DNA of 64,000 bases from Mycobacterium sp. SMC-2 (GTDB lineage: Bacteria; Actinomycetota; Actinomycetes; Mycobacteriales; Mycobacteriaceae). Below are positions 27,694 to 38,581 of the stretch, piece by piece (position 1 is the first letter of the stretch; every line of letters starts with the position of its first letter). The translations under genes and the position numbers were made by a program. The stretch lies in the NCBI RefSeq assembly GCF_025263485.1, contig NZ_CP079863.1, forward strand, positions 5,642,001 to 5,706,000, read 5' to 3'. Below the pieces are notes generated by a model that saw nothing but the letters and a program-made list of their open reading frames with translations, was not told the origin of the DNA and did no database searches.

Positions 27694-28529
27694 ATCGTCA
27701 CCTTCGTACCGACGGCGACTAGCACGATATTGATCACGAATAACGCCATGATCGTGTACACCACAGTTTCGTTGACCGCGTTGCCGACACCTTGGGGGCC
27801 TCCACCCACGGTGACGCCCTTGTAACACGCGATGGTGCCAGCGACCAGGCCAAACAGAGCCGCCTTGAAGAAGGCGATGAACGTGTCGGCCATCTTGACC
27901 AGCAGCGTCAGGCTCGCCGCCCACGCACCCGGAGTGACGTGTTGGAAGTAGACCGAGAAGAAAAAGCTGCCAACCAGCCCGACAATGGTGTTGATCGAGT
28001 TCAGCAGTAACCCGTTGAGGCAAAGCGCCAGCACCCTGGGTACCAGCAGGCGCTGGACGGGGTTGATTCCCATCACCCGCATCGCGTCGAGTTCTTCGCG
28101 GATGGTACGAGCGCCCAAGTCAGCACACATCGCGGTCGCACCGGTACCGGCAACTACCAGCACCGTCGTTATCGGGCCGATGTAGACGACGCCCGATAGC
28201 GCAGCGCCAGCGCCGGATGCGTCGCCAGCGCCGATCTCGACCAGCAGAACGTTGATGATGAAAACGGCCAGCGCATTGAACGGAATCGACAGGCAGATGG
28301 TCGGGACGATCGATACCCGAGCCACGAACCAAGCCTGATGGACAAATTCGCGCCACGCGAAGGGCGGGCGCATCATCTGTATCAGGATGTCGAGCGACAA
28401 CGCGAAGTAACTGCCAACCTCGCGTAACGGCTTGCCGGCAACACTCATCCGGCCGGTGCCCGAGGAGGCCACGGCGCGCGTCGGTGCACCGGCGGCGACC
28501 GAAATAGGCTCTGTGTCTGTCGCCACCAC
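27690..28529 (-). CDS. yrbEA: YrbE/MlaE-type permease, subunit A
   Basis: A 279-residue MlaE-family permease with the conserved loop REELDAMRVMGINPVQRLLV and about five hydrophobic segments. It is the first gene of the mce operon. The start is uncertain: GTG codons at 28529 and 28526 have no clear ribosome-binding site, and ATG 28448 (MSVAGKPLREVG) is a shorter option. A TetR gene lies divergently beyond a 1.35 kb gap, and could be its regulator. Confidence 0.9.
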   Translation of the reverse strand: MVATDTEPISVAAGAPTRAVASSGTGRMSVAGKPLREVGSYFALSLDILIQMMRPPFAWREFVHQAWFVARVSIVPTICLSIPFNALAVFIINVLLVEIGAGDASGAGAALSGVVYIGPITTVLVVAGTGATAMCADLGARTIREELDAMRVMGINPVQRLLVPRVLALCLNGLLLNSINTIVGLVGSFFFSVYFQHVTPGAWAASLTLLVKMADTFIAFFKAALFGLVAGTIACYKGVTVGGGPQGVGNAVNETVVYTIMALFVINIVLVAVGTKVTM

Positions 28530-29881
28530 TAACGCACTCGTTTGTAACTAGTCCCGGCTGACATTAGATGACGAATCCTCCCCGCGCAGCGTAATGACAA
28601 GCCGCCGGCTATCTAACAGTGTGGCCCACAGCACAGCGGGACGCTACACCATGACATTAAGGCAGAGCAACATCGACAATGGCCCATTCCGGGCGAACCC
28701 GCTTACCGGCGCCTGTGCAACTACCACGGTTTGCTGTGGATTCCGACAATTTTGGCCGTAATGTCGCAATCCCCGGCGATCGGCGCGACCGCGTCTGGCT
28801 GGGTTCGCTACCCACCCAGTAGCGTTGTACCCGTCAGACCTCGTAGATGCCGCCAAAGGACGGCTAGTCGACTGCGTCGCACTGTATTGGTCGCGACCAC
28901 GCAGAGCATCCGCCGCAACGCGGGCGCTCTTCCGGAGAGACGTTTGCTGTAGGACGCATAAATTTGCATATTAATTTCGAATAACACTCAACAAATGGGA
29001 ACTACGCCGTTCGCAGATCTATTTATAACCATCGTTCCGGCTGATTTACTTTATTGACTGCTCAGCAATGGGATTCGTGGCGAAGTTAGCGCCACCAGGG
29101 CGTCCTTTATCGCACATCAGATACGCCCTAAGCCCCAAAGGATGGTGGTGTAAATCAGCCCAAAGAAGTGGTTATGTATGACGTGCATTGCCGCCCCAAC
29201 AGCCCGCTTCTGAGCGACACTGTGTGCAGACTGGCCGGTCCCACCGGGTCGCATGCGTCGCACTGTCGAGGACCCGTCAGCGCGTGTCGACACACTGATG
29301 AAGCTCTGAGCTGCGCTTACGCCCGACCGCACGGCTACGAACTCAATACCGGCACGCACGGCCTCGACTCCTCCGGGCGCCAAATCTGGTCGTGTAGTGC
29401 ATCCCACCAACTGCACACCCCGTCGCACGCGGGGGCAATTAACCGCTGCTTACGAGTAACCGGGCATTCCGTCTCGGCCTTATTGTGTCGTCGGGGACGA
29501 GGTGATCCTGTGCACAAAAGCGCCGAGCGAAGAACGTCCCGAAGGCTAAATATCTATCTATATATCGGATTGTACCGTTAGCTCTTTTTTCGGAGCATTG
29601 CTGAAGAATCTCTTCGCTGGTGAGCCACAGCGAGTCACGCGCTGCTTGACAGTTGCTACCCGGTTAGCTGGTCGGATATAGCCTGCATGCGGCGTTGCCT
29701 TCATCGCCGGGTTCCCGAGCAGGCACTTGGGGGTCGGTGAGCGTCGCCTGCCGGAAACCTTCGGTAGCGCCACCGCGAGACTGCCGCAGACCCCTCGCAT
29801 CGCAAGTAAACAGCCACCGAGCCGTGGTCCGGCTGTCGCCATTGCGTCACCGGCATACCACCGAGTCCGTAGTGTGCTGGT
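28530..29881. other. Long intergenic region upstream of the mce operon, partly AT-rich
   Basis: About 1.35 kb without a convincing gene. Short frames on both strands have no ribosome-binding site and unnatural composition (Arg/Cys/His rich). Positions about 28955-29060 are markedly AT-rich for this genome (TTTGCATATTAATTTCG, ATCTATTTATAACCAT), and 29540-29575 contains a TATCTATCTATATATC run. It probably holds the divergent promoters of yrbEA and the TetR gene plus decayed DNA. Confidence 0.5.
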
Positions 29882-30508
29882 GTGACCGCCCACCCCAGAG
29901 AACGTCGCACGAGGCTACGGGGTGCGGACTCGCCCGCAGACCACGAGGTGCGCGAACGGTTGCTGACGGCAGCCGATTCCTGCTACTCCGACAAGGGGCC
30001 TGTCCGTACCCGGATGGGTGACATCGCCCGGCGCGCGGGCGTGCACCGGTCGACGTTGTACTACTACTTCCCGAGCAAAGACGCTTTGCTGGCGGCCTCC
30101 TTCGTGCGAGTACTCACCGCTACCCTGCAAGCCGTCGAACAATGCTGGCAGACCGACGAGCCTTTTCTCGATCAGCTCCTCGCCGCATGCATGCGGGGAA
30201 ACGACATCGCCCGCAGCTCACCGATAATGCGCTCACTAGTTGAGGACCACCAAGCCGTCGGTGCGGCCTATCACGCCGCAGCAGGCTCCGAGTTGTGGCG
30301 AGCCAAACTCGCTGACGCGCTGGTCCGTCGCCTCGCGGTTGCTGCCGCCGCCGGCAATATTCGCCGAGATCTCCCGGCCGACACCCTCGCCCGCTGGATC
30401 GTCCGCATCAACTTCAGCCTTATCGCTGAACCCGCCAAGGCCGAGGACGGCGGTGACGAGGGCGTGCTGCGCAACCTGCTCGTCGCCTCACTCAACCCTC
30501 GGCGATAG
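29882..30508 (+). CDS. TetR/AcrR family transcriptional regulator
   Basis: A 208-residue regulator with a TetR DNA-binding domain at about residues 22-70 (RTRMGDIARRAGVHRSTLYY, then YFPSKDALL) and an all-helical C-terminal domain. GTG 29882 is the first start after an upstream stop. It is transcribed away from the mce operon and is the nearest regulator to it, so control of mce is possible. Downstream the DNA is broken by IS21 elements. Confidence 0.85.
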   Translation: MTAHPRERRTRLRGADSPADHEVRERLLTAADSCYSDKGPVRTRMGDIARRAGVHRSTLYYYFPSKDALLAASFVRVLTATLQAVEQCWQTDEPFLDQLLAACMRGNDIARSSPIMRSLVEDHQAVGAAYHAAAGSELWRAKLADALVRRLAVAAAAGNIRRDLPADTLARWIVRINFSLIAEPAKAEDGGDEGVLRNLLVASLNPRR

Positions 30509-30862
30509 CCTCTCGGCGATGTCAAGTCACGGCTGTTGCGGCCAACCTGTCCGCTCTTCAATCTTGTTGTCCTCGCTAGGACGACGCGGCGATCCGTGTC
30601 GCAGCATCAGGTCGAAAGCGCCAATTTCACAACAGGACTCATGTTCACGTAGCGCCGCTCCTCGTCGACCATCAAACCTGGCTGATCACTAGCATCGCCA
30701 ACCTCTGTGTCGGGCCCGCCCGCATCGGCCCCAAAGGCCAATGTGGTTGTCAAGGAATGCATCGCGATGGCCGGTGACCATGACACCAAAGTTGGATACC
30801 GTTGTTTAACCAAACCGACAGCTCGCCTTGCTGAGCGATCTGCCGCCGAGCGGTGGCGACCT
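30509..30862. other. Gap between TetR gene and first IS21 element
   Basis: No certain gene. Two overlapping frames look partly protein-like: minus strand to 30607 (ending MVDEERRYVNMSPVVKLALS) and plus strand from GTG 30707 (NVVVKECIAMAGDHDTKVGY). The plus frame would have run GERWRPCS-stop in the uninterrupted ancestor, so the IS may have split a short reading frame. I cannot decide whether either is real. Confidence 0.3.
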
Positions 30863-30928
30863 TGTCGGTTCCGGTCGAAAAGTGAGCAGGTGATTCCGGT
30901 CGAAAAGTGAGCACCCTTCGATTGGAGA

Positions 30929-32967
<2,039 letters not shown>

Positions 32968-33253
32968 ACAAACCTGCTCAGTTTTCGACCGGAAGAAACT
33001 GCTCAAAATTCGACCGGGGCCGACAGACCTTGCTCTTAGTGCGAAGTCGGGATGATGGCGAAAGAGTGTCGGCTGCCAGGAATAAGGGACCAGCTCGGCG
33101 CCGGTTTTGCCATGAGCATGGGACCACCCGATTGCCAGTGATGGGACCATCTGGCTAGCTGTTTTGCCAGTTATGGGACCACCCCGGCGTGGCGTTGGGG
33201 GCTTCCGGTTGCTCGGCCGCTGTATTGGCCGAATGAGCTACCGGGAGGTGTCG

Positions 33254-34783
33254 GTGATCGAAGTCAGGGAGATGCTGCGGTTGTGGCTGCAGGGTCATGG
33301 GTTGCGCGAGGTGGCCCGGTTATCGGGCACGGACCGCAAAACGGTGCGCCGGTATGTGGACCGCGCCCGCGCGTGCGGGCTGGACCGTGACGGCGACGGG
33401 TGTCAGTTGACCGACGAGCTGTTGGCGGCGGTGATCGCCGGCGTGCGGCCGAGTCGGCCCAACGGCAAGAGCCAGGCCTGGGAGACCATCGCCGCCCAGC
33501 ACGAGCAGATCAAGGCGTGGCTGAAGCAAGACTTGACTCTGACGAAGGTGCACACGCTGCTTGGGCGTCGGGGCGTGGTGGTGTCGTATCGAACGTTGCA
33601 TCGCTATGCCACAACGGAATTGGGGTTCGGGATTCGGCAGGCCACGGTGCCGGTGGCCGATTGCGAGCCCGGTGCTGAACTGCAGGTCGATTTCGGTCGG
33701 CTCGGAATGCTCACTGATGCCGCGGATGGCCGCCGGCGGGTAGTGCAGGGGTTGATCTTCACTGCGGTGTATTCGCGGCACATGTTCGTCTGGCCGACCT
33801 ACCGGCAGACGCTTCACGAGGTGATCGCCGGGTTTGAGGCCGCGTGGGCATTCTTCGGCGGGGTGTTCGCGGTGGCGATCCCCGACAACATGAAGGCCAT
33901 CGTCGACAAGGCTGATGCGACCGATCCGAAACTTAATGACGCCTTCCGCGAATACGCTCAGGCGCGGGGCTTCGTCGTGGACCCCACCCGCATCCGCAGC
34001 CCGCGCGACAAGCCTAGGGTTGAGCGCTGTGTCCAATATGTTCGGTCGAATTTCTTTGCTGGAGAAGACTTTCGGAATCTGAGTGACTGCCGGGCACGAG
34101 CCGAGCAGTGGTGTGGGCAGGTGGCGGGGATGCGGATACACGGCACCACTCGGCTGCGCCCGGCCGAGGTATTCGCCACCGACGAGCTACCCCACCTCAA
34201 ACCGGCACCCGACGAGGTGTTCGACATCCCGACCTGGAGCCGGCCCAAGGTGGCTCCCGATCGGCACGTGCAGGTCGCCAAGGCGCTCTACAGCGTTCCC
34301 GGTGAGCTGATTGGGCGCCGGCTGGATGCCCGGGTGGATGCGCGCACGGTGAAGCTGTATTGGCGCGGTGAGCTGATCAAGGTCCATCCGGTCATGGCGC
34401 CAGGACGCCGCCATACCGACCCCGCTGATCTACCGGCCGAGGTGTCGGTCTATGCGATGCGAGATATCAACACCTTGCAGCGCAAGGCATCCGCACACGG
34501 GCAGCATGTCGGCGCCTACGCGGCGGCGGTGCTGGAGCATCCGCTGCCGTGGACCAAGATGCGCCAGGTCTACCGACTCCTGGGACTGGTGCGCCGCCAC
34601 GGCGCCGACGCGGTCGATGACGCCTGCCAGCGCGCGCTGGACGCCGAGGTCATCGACGTCGGGCTGATCGAGCGCATGCTTACCCGCGGTGCCGGCGCAC
34701 AGCTGCCGCTGATCCCGAACCCGCCGCAGGCGTCGCGGTTCGTCCGCGCGGCCACCGACTTCGCGGTGCGCAGGCCCTCATGA
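33254..34783 (+). CDS. istA: IS21-family transposase IstA (second element)
   Basis: A roughly 509-residue transposase. It has the helix-turn-helix GLREVARLSGTDRKTVRRYV and the integrase core with Asp in ELQVDFGRL, Asp in VAIPDNMKAIV and Glu in KPRVERCVQYV. GTG 33254 follows GGGAGG and is preferred; ATG 33233 and TTG 33164 are in frame upstream. Its ATGA overlaps istB by four bases. It is likely functional. Confidence 0.92.
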   Translation: MIEVREMLRLWLQGHGLREVARLSGTDRKTVRRYVDRARACGLDRDGDGCQLTDELLAAVIAGVRPSRPNGKSQAWETIAAQHEQIKAWLKQDLTLTKVHTLLGRRGVVVSYRTLHRYATTELGFGIRQATVPVADCEPGAELQVDFGRLGMLTDAADGRRRVVQGLIFTAVYSRHMFVWPTYRQTLHEVIAGFEAAWAFFGGVFAVAIPDNMKAIVDKADATDPKLNDAFREYAQARGFVVDPTRIRSPRDKPRVERCVQYVRSNFFAGEDFRNLSDCRARAEQWCGQVAGMRIHGTTRLRPAEVFATDELPHLKPAPDEVFDIPTWSRPKVAPDRHVQVAKALYSVPGELIGRRLDARVDARTVKLYWRGELIKVHPVMAPGRRHTDPADLPAEVSVYAMRDINTLQRKASAHGQHVGAYAAAVLEHPLPWTKMRQVYRLLGLVRRHGADAVDDACQRALDAEVIDVGLIERMLTRGAGAQLPLIPNPPQASRFVRAATDFAVRRPS

Positions 34784-35595
34784 GCACAACCCGCCGCCCC
34801 GATGCCACCCCCGCGGTCAAGCCGATCGAGGTGTCTGCAGACCTCAAAGCGCTGATGCGCCGCCTCAAGCTCGGCCGCCTGCTCGACACCCTGCCCGAAC
34901 GGCTCGCGCTGGCACGATCGAATCGGCTGCCACACCACGACTTCCTGGAAATGCTGCTAGCCGATGAGGTCACCCGCCGCGACCGCGAGTCCGCCGCCCG
35001 CCGCGCCAAGACAGCACAATTGGATCCGCAGATGCAGCTGCAGGCCTGGGATGACACCGCCGCGGTCAGCTACGACCGCCAACTATGGGCAGAGTTGACC
35101 TCGCTGCGGTTTCTGGCCGACGCCTACAACGTGCTCATCATGGGACCGGTCGGAGTCGGAAAAACGTTCCTGGCCAACGCATTAGGCCACATCGCCGTGC
35201 GACGTCACCACAGCGTGCATACCGAACGCGCCGACAAACTGTTCAAACGCCTCCGCGGAGCACGGCTAGACGGCAGCTATGAAGACGAGATGCGCAAACT
35301 ACACCGCGTCGAGCTGCTCATCATCGATGACCTCGCGTTGCACCGGCTTGAGGCCACCGAGACCAATGACTTCTACGAGCTCATCGTGGAACGCCACCGC
35401 ACCGCATCAACGGTCATCACCAGCAACCGCGAACCACCGGAGATCCTCACCATGATGGCCGACCCACTCCTGGCCCAGTCGGCGATGGACCGGCTCCAAT
35501 CCGCGGCCTACGAACTCGTCGTCGAGGGCGAGTCCTACCGGCAACGCCAGAAACCCCGTCCTCGAAAGCCGGTCAATTCGGACCAGCCGAATTGA
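34780..35595 (+). CDS. istB: IS21-family helper ATPase IstB (second element)
   Basis: A 271-residue AAA+ protein with Walker A GPVGVGKTFL and Walker B LLIIDDLAL. It starts at the ATGA overlap with istA. The tail is basic (RQRQKPRPRKP). Both motifs are intact. Confidence 0.92.
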   Translation: MSTTRRPDATPAVKPIEVSADLKALMRRLKLGRLLDTLPERLALARSNRLPHHDFLEMLLADEVTRRDRESAARRAKTAQLDPQMQLQAWDDTAAVSYDRQLWAELTSLRFLADAYNVLIMGPVGVGKTFLANALGHIAVRRHHSVHTERADKLFKRLRGARLDGSYEDEMRKLHRVELLIIDDLALHRLEATETNDFYELIVERHRTASTVITSNREPPEILTMMADPLLAQSAMDRLQSAAYELVVEGESYRQRQKPRPRKPVNSDQPN

Positions 35596-35718
35596 CCAGC
35601 AGCCAGGTCATCAGTCACCATCACCCCACGGCCAGCAACCGGAAACAACCGGTCCCATGCTCATGGCAAAACGGTGGTCCCATCACCCTGGCAAGCGACA
35701 AAAGAGTGAGGTGCGCTG

Positions 35719-36162
35719 GTGCAGAAGCGGTTCAGCAACCTGTCCGCAATCGTTTTGATAGCAGCGAGTGTCGGGGCATGCTCGTCATCGCCTCCCGCAG
35801 CCGCACCTCCGCCGGGAACATTGCCCGCGGGAACCGCGCAGGTGACGATCAACGATCATGCTCTTCCCGAGACCCACACGGTGAAGTGCATACCGATGGG
35901 ATCGGTCACTATGGTTACTACCGGTGACAATGCGATGGGCACAAAGGCGTTTGTGTCCAACGAAAGTTCGCTGACCGCAAAGTCGGTCAACATCAGCGAT
36001 CTGGGCGGCTTCACCGGCAGCTACGCCCAAGGCCTCCAGGGCGCCGCCGACGTAAGCCTGCATAGTTACACCTACACCATCCGTGGACGTGCCGAGGGCT
36101 TCGACACCGGCAACCCCAGCTTGAGGGCAACCGGCACGTTCACAATCAAGGTCGGCTGTTAG
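35719..36162 (+). CDS. LpqH (19 kDa antigen) family lipoprotein
   Basis: A 147-residue secreted lipoprotein. The signal peptide ends in the lipobox VGAC (Cys21), followed by a Pro/Ala-rich linker and a beta-rich domain with two cysteines (TVKCIP and the final KVGC) that likely form the family disulfide. These surface lipoproteins are TLR2 ligands in mycobacteria. The GTG start at 35719 keeps GTGAGG as its ribosome-binding site, but the second IS21 element sits only 18 bp upstream and the first lies beyond it, so the native promoter has been moved about 4.8 kb away. Confidence 0.85.
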   Translation: MQKRFSNLSAIVLIAASVGACSSSPPAAAPPPGTLPAGTAQVTINDHALPETHTVKCIPMGSVTMVTTGDNAMGTKAFVSNESSLTAKSVNISDLGGFTGSYAQGLQGAADVSLHSYTYTIRGRAEGFDTGNPSLRATGTFTIKVGC

Positions 36163-36285
36163 CGCGGCCCGGCTACCTTTGGCCGGAACTACGTTGGCGG
36201 TGCAGTCTTCAGCGCCAACACCGTCGACAACCCGCTTGCCACGACGTCATGTTGTGCGGCAAAGATGGCTACGGCATCGGAGGGC

Positions 36286-36639
36286 TCAGGGCGGCGGCGG
36301 AACGTAGTTCGCCGCCGAATTCCGCAGCTGCCAAATTAGGCTAGGGCACAGTTCCTGGGCGGCCTGGGCTATCAGGTATGTCGCCTGATACTCGTCAGAC
36401 GTATTGAAATCCGCTTTGATGTCGCGCGCGATGCTGGGATAACCGTCGCCTCGGGCGATCTTGTCGCATATTCCGTGACCATAGGCGAGGGCTTGGTCGG
36501 CGTTCGCGAAGTTGTACCCGGGTCGAACCGTCACGTTGAGCAGATACGCCACAGCGTCGGCCCCCGCGCTCGGAGCGGTCGCAACAGCAGTGCCGCCCAT
36601 CGCCAAGGCCGCCGCGACAACGACTTGAAACGACCGCAT
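36286..36639 (-). CDS. DUF732 secreted protein
   Basis: A 117-residue small exported protein: signal peptide (FQVVVAAALAMGGTAVATAP, cleaved near Ala-Asp), then the DUF732 core with YLLNVTVRPGYNFANADQA, GHGICDKIARG and a second Cys in AAQELCPSLIW. The two cysteines probably pair. I start at ATG 36639; the open frame to 36879 adds an arginine-rich non-coding stretch. Function unknown. Confidence 0.8.
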   Translation of the reverse strand: MRSFQVVVAAALAMGGTAVATAPSAGADAVAYLLNVTVRPGYNFANADQALAYGHGICDKIARGDGYPSIARDIKADFNTSDEYQATYLIAQAAQELCPSLIWQLRNSAANYVPPPP

Positions 36640-36897
36640 CTGCTGCTTCAGCAGGTTAATAGCAAAATATTTGCCTACGTTCGTCTCCGCGCAGCGGCGC
36701 CAGTGCCCTGGCTCCGCCGGGAACATAGTGTCGCGGGCAAACGGCGAAATCGGAGCGGCGACGATCATAGATTCTCCGCTTTGTCGTCGAGCGCTCCATG
36801 GCCCACTCTCGCGGCAGCGCCGGCGCCGGCGCGGGTTTCGTCCCCGACGAAAGATTTTAATCTGGCACGCGTTCGCCAACGACGGACCACTCCTGCT

Positions 36898-37572
36898 CTA
36901 CTCGGGAGGATTGCCCGGCGGCGGGTACACGCCCCTCAGGATCCACGGCAGCCAGTTGATGCCGAACTCGAGTTCATCGCTAGCGTCATAGTCGGGACTG
37001 GGGTCGAGCGGAACGTTCTGCCCGTCGGTGTTTAGCGGCGTTGCTCCTCCGCCCCGCCCCGAGGCAGCGGCTTGTGGCTGTCCGTAGACCGCAACCACAA
37101 CGGTACGATCCGGACTGTTTAACGACCAGACCCCCATTTGGCTGTTGGCGCAATTGGACATGATCTTGAAATAGTCGGGGTTGTAATACCACCGGTTGAT
37201 CAAGTCATTGCCGCTGATTGCGATCGACTGATTGATCGCCACCGTTTCTGCCACCGGACCATGGAAACCGGCCGCATTGGCGCGGTCTTGTGGGTTAGAC
37301 CCGTCCGAACCGACATCACCATCGAGGGCGCGGTTGTTCAGCACATCCTCAGTGTGCCGCTGCGCAGCAAGTTGCAGTTGCGGGTTGATCCTAACGTCGT
37401 TCGTGCAGCCTGCCTGATGCTGCACGGTGTAGACGTTGGCGACAACACCGTCGTTGAGTCGCTTATTGTTCGGTATGAGCGTGTTGTTGTCACCATCTGC
37501 ATGCGCGGCGGGGATGCCCAGCAGGGCGCCGGCGGCGATCAAGGCAGGCAGGTGCAGCGGCCCACACCGCAT
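36898..37572 (-). CDS. CAP-domain (SCP-like) secreted protein
   Basis: A 224-residue exported protein with a signal peptide (LHLPALIAAGALLGIPAAHA) and a CAP domain: QHQAGCTNDVRINPQLQLAA, RHTEDVLNN and VAVYGQPQ. The C-terminal tail is aromatic and proline-rich. ATG 37572 has a perfect AAGGAGGA five bases upstream. CAP proteins are secreted and may bind lipids or act on the envelope; no specific role can be given. It follows a different signal-peptide type from the DUF732 gene downstream. Confidence 0.82.
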   Translation of the reverse strand: MRCGPLHLPALIAAGALLGIPAAHADGDNNTLIPNNKRLNDGVVANVYTVQHQAGCTNDVRINPQLQLAAQRHTEDVLNNRALDGDVGSDGSNPQDRANAAGFHGPVAETVAINQSIAISGNDLINRWYYNPDYFKIMSNCANSQMGVWSLNSPDRTVVVAVYGQPQAAASGRGGGATPLNTDGQNVPLDPSPDYDASDELEFGINWLPWILRGVYPPPGNPPE

Positions 37573-37708
37573 GTGAATCCTCCTTGTTAGTCGCCAGGCG
37601 GTAGCGGATGGCGGAGTTATTGCAACCAAGTACTGCCTCATGCACCAAGGTGGTGCGGTGCGATCTGTCAGGCCACCGTGGCCGGGATCTAATTATTTGT
37701 TTATCTGA

Positions 37709-38049
37709 TTACGGTAGGCGGCCGGCTCCACTCCGCGCAACCGTTTTGCGACGATCGGCCTTGCTTGTCGACTCAATACACCTGACCCAGATGCCGTCCA
37801 CGTACTTGACCAATGTGACCAGTGAATCGTCGGGCCAGGACTTGTCTGCGTTGAGGGGCGGTGAGGCTGCGCCGAGGTTGGAACTGGCTGGATACGTTGC
37901 CTCGGATGTCGAGATATGTTGCGGCTGACGCCGTGCGGGTCCTCGCTGAGAGCCGTGTCGAGCCAGTCAACTACTGAACCGGCTGTTGTCCTCATGGCGC
38001 CGACAGTTGAGGCGGCCTCGCTGATGCTTACGACGCCAGCGTGCGCCAT
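37709..38049 (-). pseudogene. Possible frameshifted gene of unknown function
   Basis: On the minus strand, a start from 38049 gives MAHAGVVSISEAASTVGAM and WLDTALSEDPHGVS. After a shift near 37925 a second frame gives ISTSEATYPASSNLGAASPP, then WPDDSLVTLVKYVDGIWVRC, ending in TAA at 37709. Both halves look like coding sequence, but neither is complete and no family was recognised. The rest of 37573-38581 holds no gene that I can support. Confidence 0.3.
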
Positions 38050-38581
38050 CAGGCGGTTGTTGTTTGGGTGGAGGTGCGAGTCCTACATCGCGGGTTGCCA
38101 TCGCAGCAGGGGTTTGGAAGCTGCGGGCAGCTGGCCGGGGAGACGACCGGGCGGGTGTGAGCAGCCCCGGCAAAGCCGTGAAGGGGCAGTACTTGTCAGA
38201 TGGCGTCCACGCGGCGGCGAGCATTGGGAAGCGGTATAGGTGTCACCGGTGAAGGTCTGGCGCCGCATCCTGACGGCCAGTCAGTCGACGAGCACGAAGG
38301 TTGATGAGAAGCGGGCTGTCGTTGATGTGACAGCGGATGCAACAGAAATCGGATTCCCGTATCGCGACGCGGAACCTCAGGACCCTCGGGACCGAGCCGC
38401 TGGCGGGAGACGCTCCGCGCTGCATCTCAACGCTTTGCTCGTCACGAGCGGGTCGCCACCGCCGGCTTACGGTGGGGCCCATTGAAGTAATGGATTGACA
38501 TTAACTTCCGGCGCTGCCAAGCTGGCGTGGCATCGGTCACATCCGTGCGTCACACACCCGGCCGTCACAGAGGGAGCGATC

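Larger units (their letters stand above)
33067..35700 (+). mobile_element. Complete IS21-family insertion sequence, second and different copy
   Basis: A 2634-bp element starting TGTCGGCTGCCAGG and ending CCTGGCAAGCGACA. It is flanked by the 6-bp duplication AAAGAG (33061-33066 and 35701-35706). A unit of the form TTGCCA-N6-8-GGGACCA is repeated at the left end at about 33074, 33107, 33132 and 33164, and inverted at the right end at about 35651-35669 and 35675-35694. These are probably transposase-binding sites. Its genes are clearly different from those of the first element, so this is a separate insertion event 42 bp away. Confidence 0.9.

Noticed and set aside
26812..28023. An extended 403-residue form of YrbEB
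   Set aside because: The extra residues are a shadow of yrbEA; GTG 27693 overlaps its stop codon and starts the family-typical sequence.
28644..28856. Short open frames in the 1.35-kb gap upstream of yrbEA
   Set aside because: No ribosome-binding site, biased composition and no family resemblance on either strand.
33074..33181. Repeats at the left IS21 end resembling a small CRISPR array
   Set aside because: Spacing is irregular, units are only 18-20 bp, inverted copies occur at the other end, and no cas genes exist. They are IS terminal repeats.
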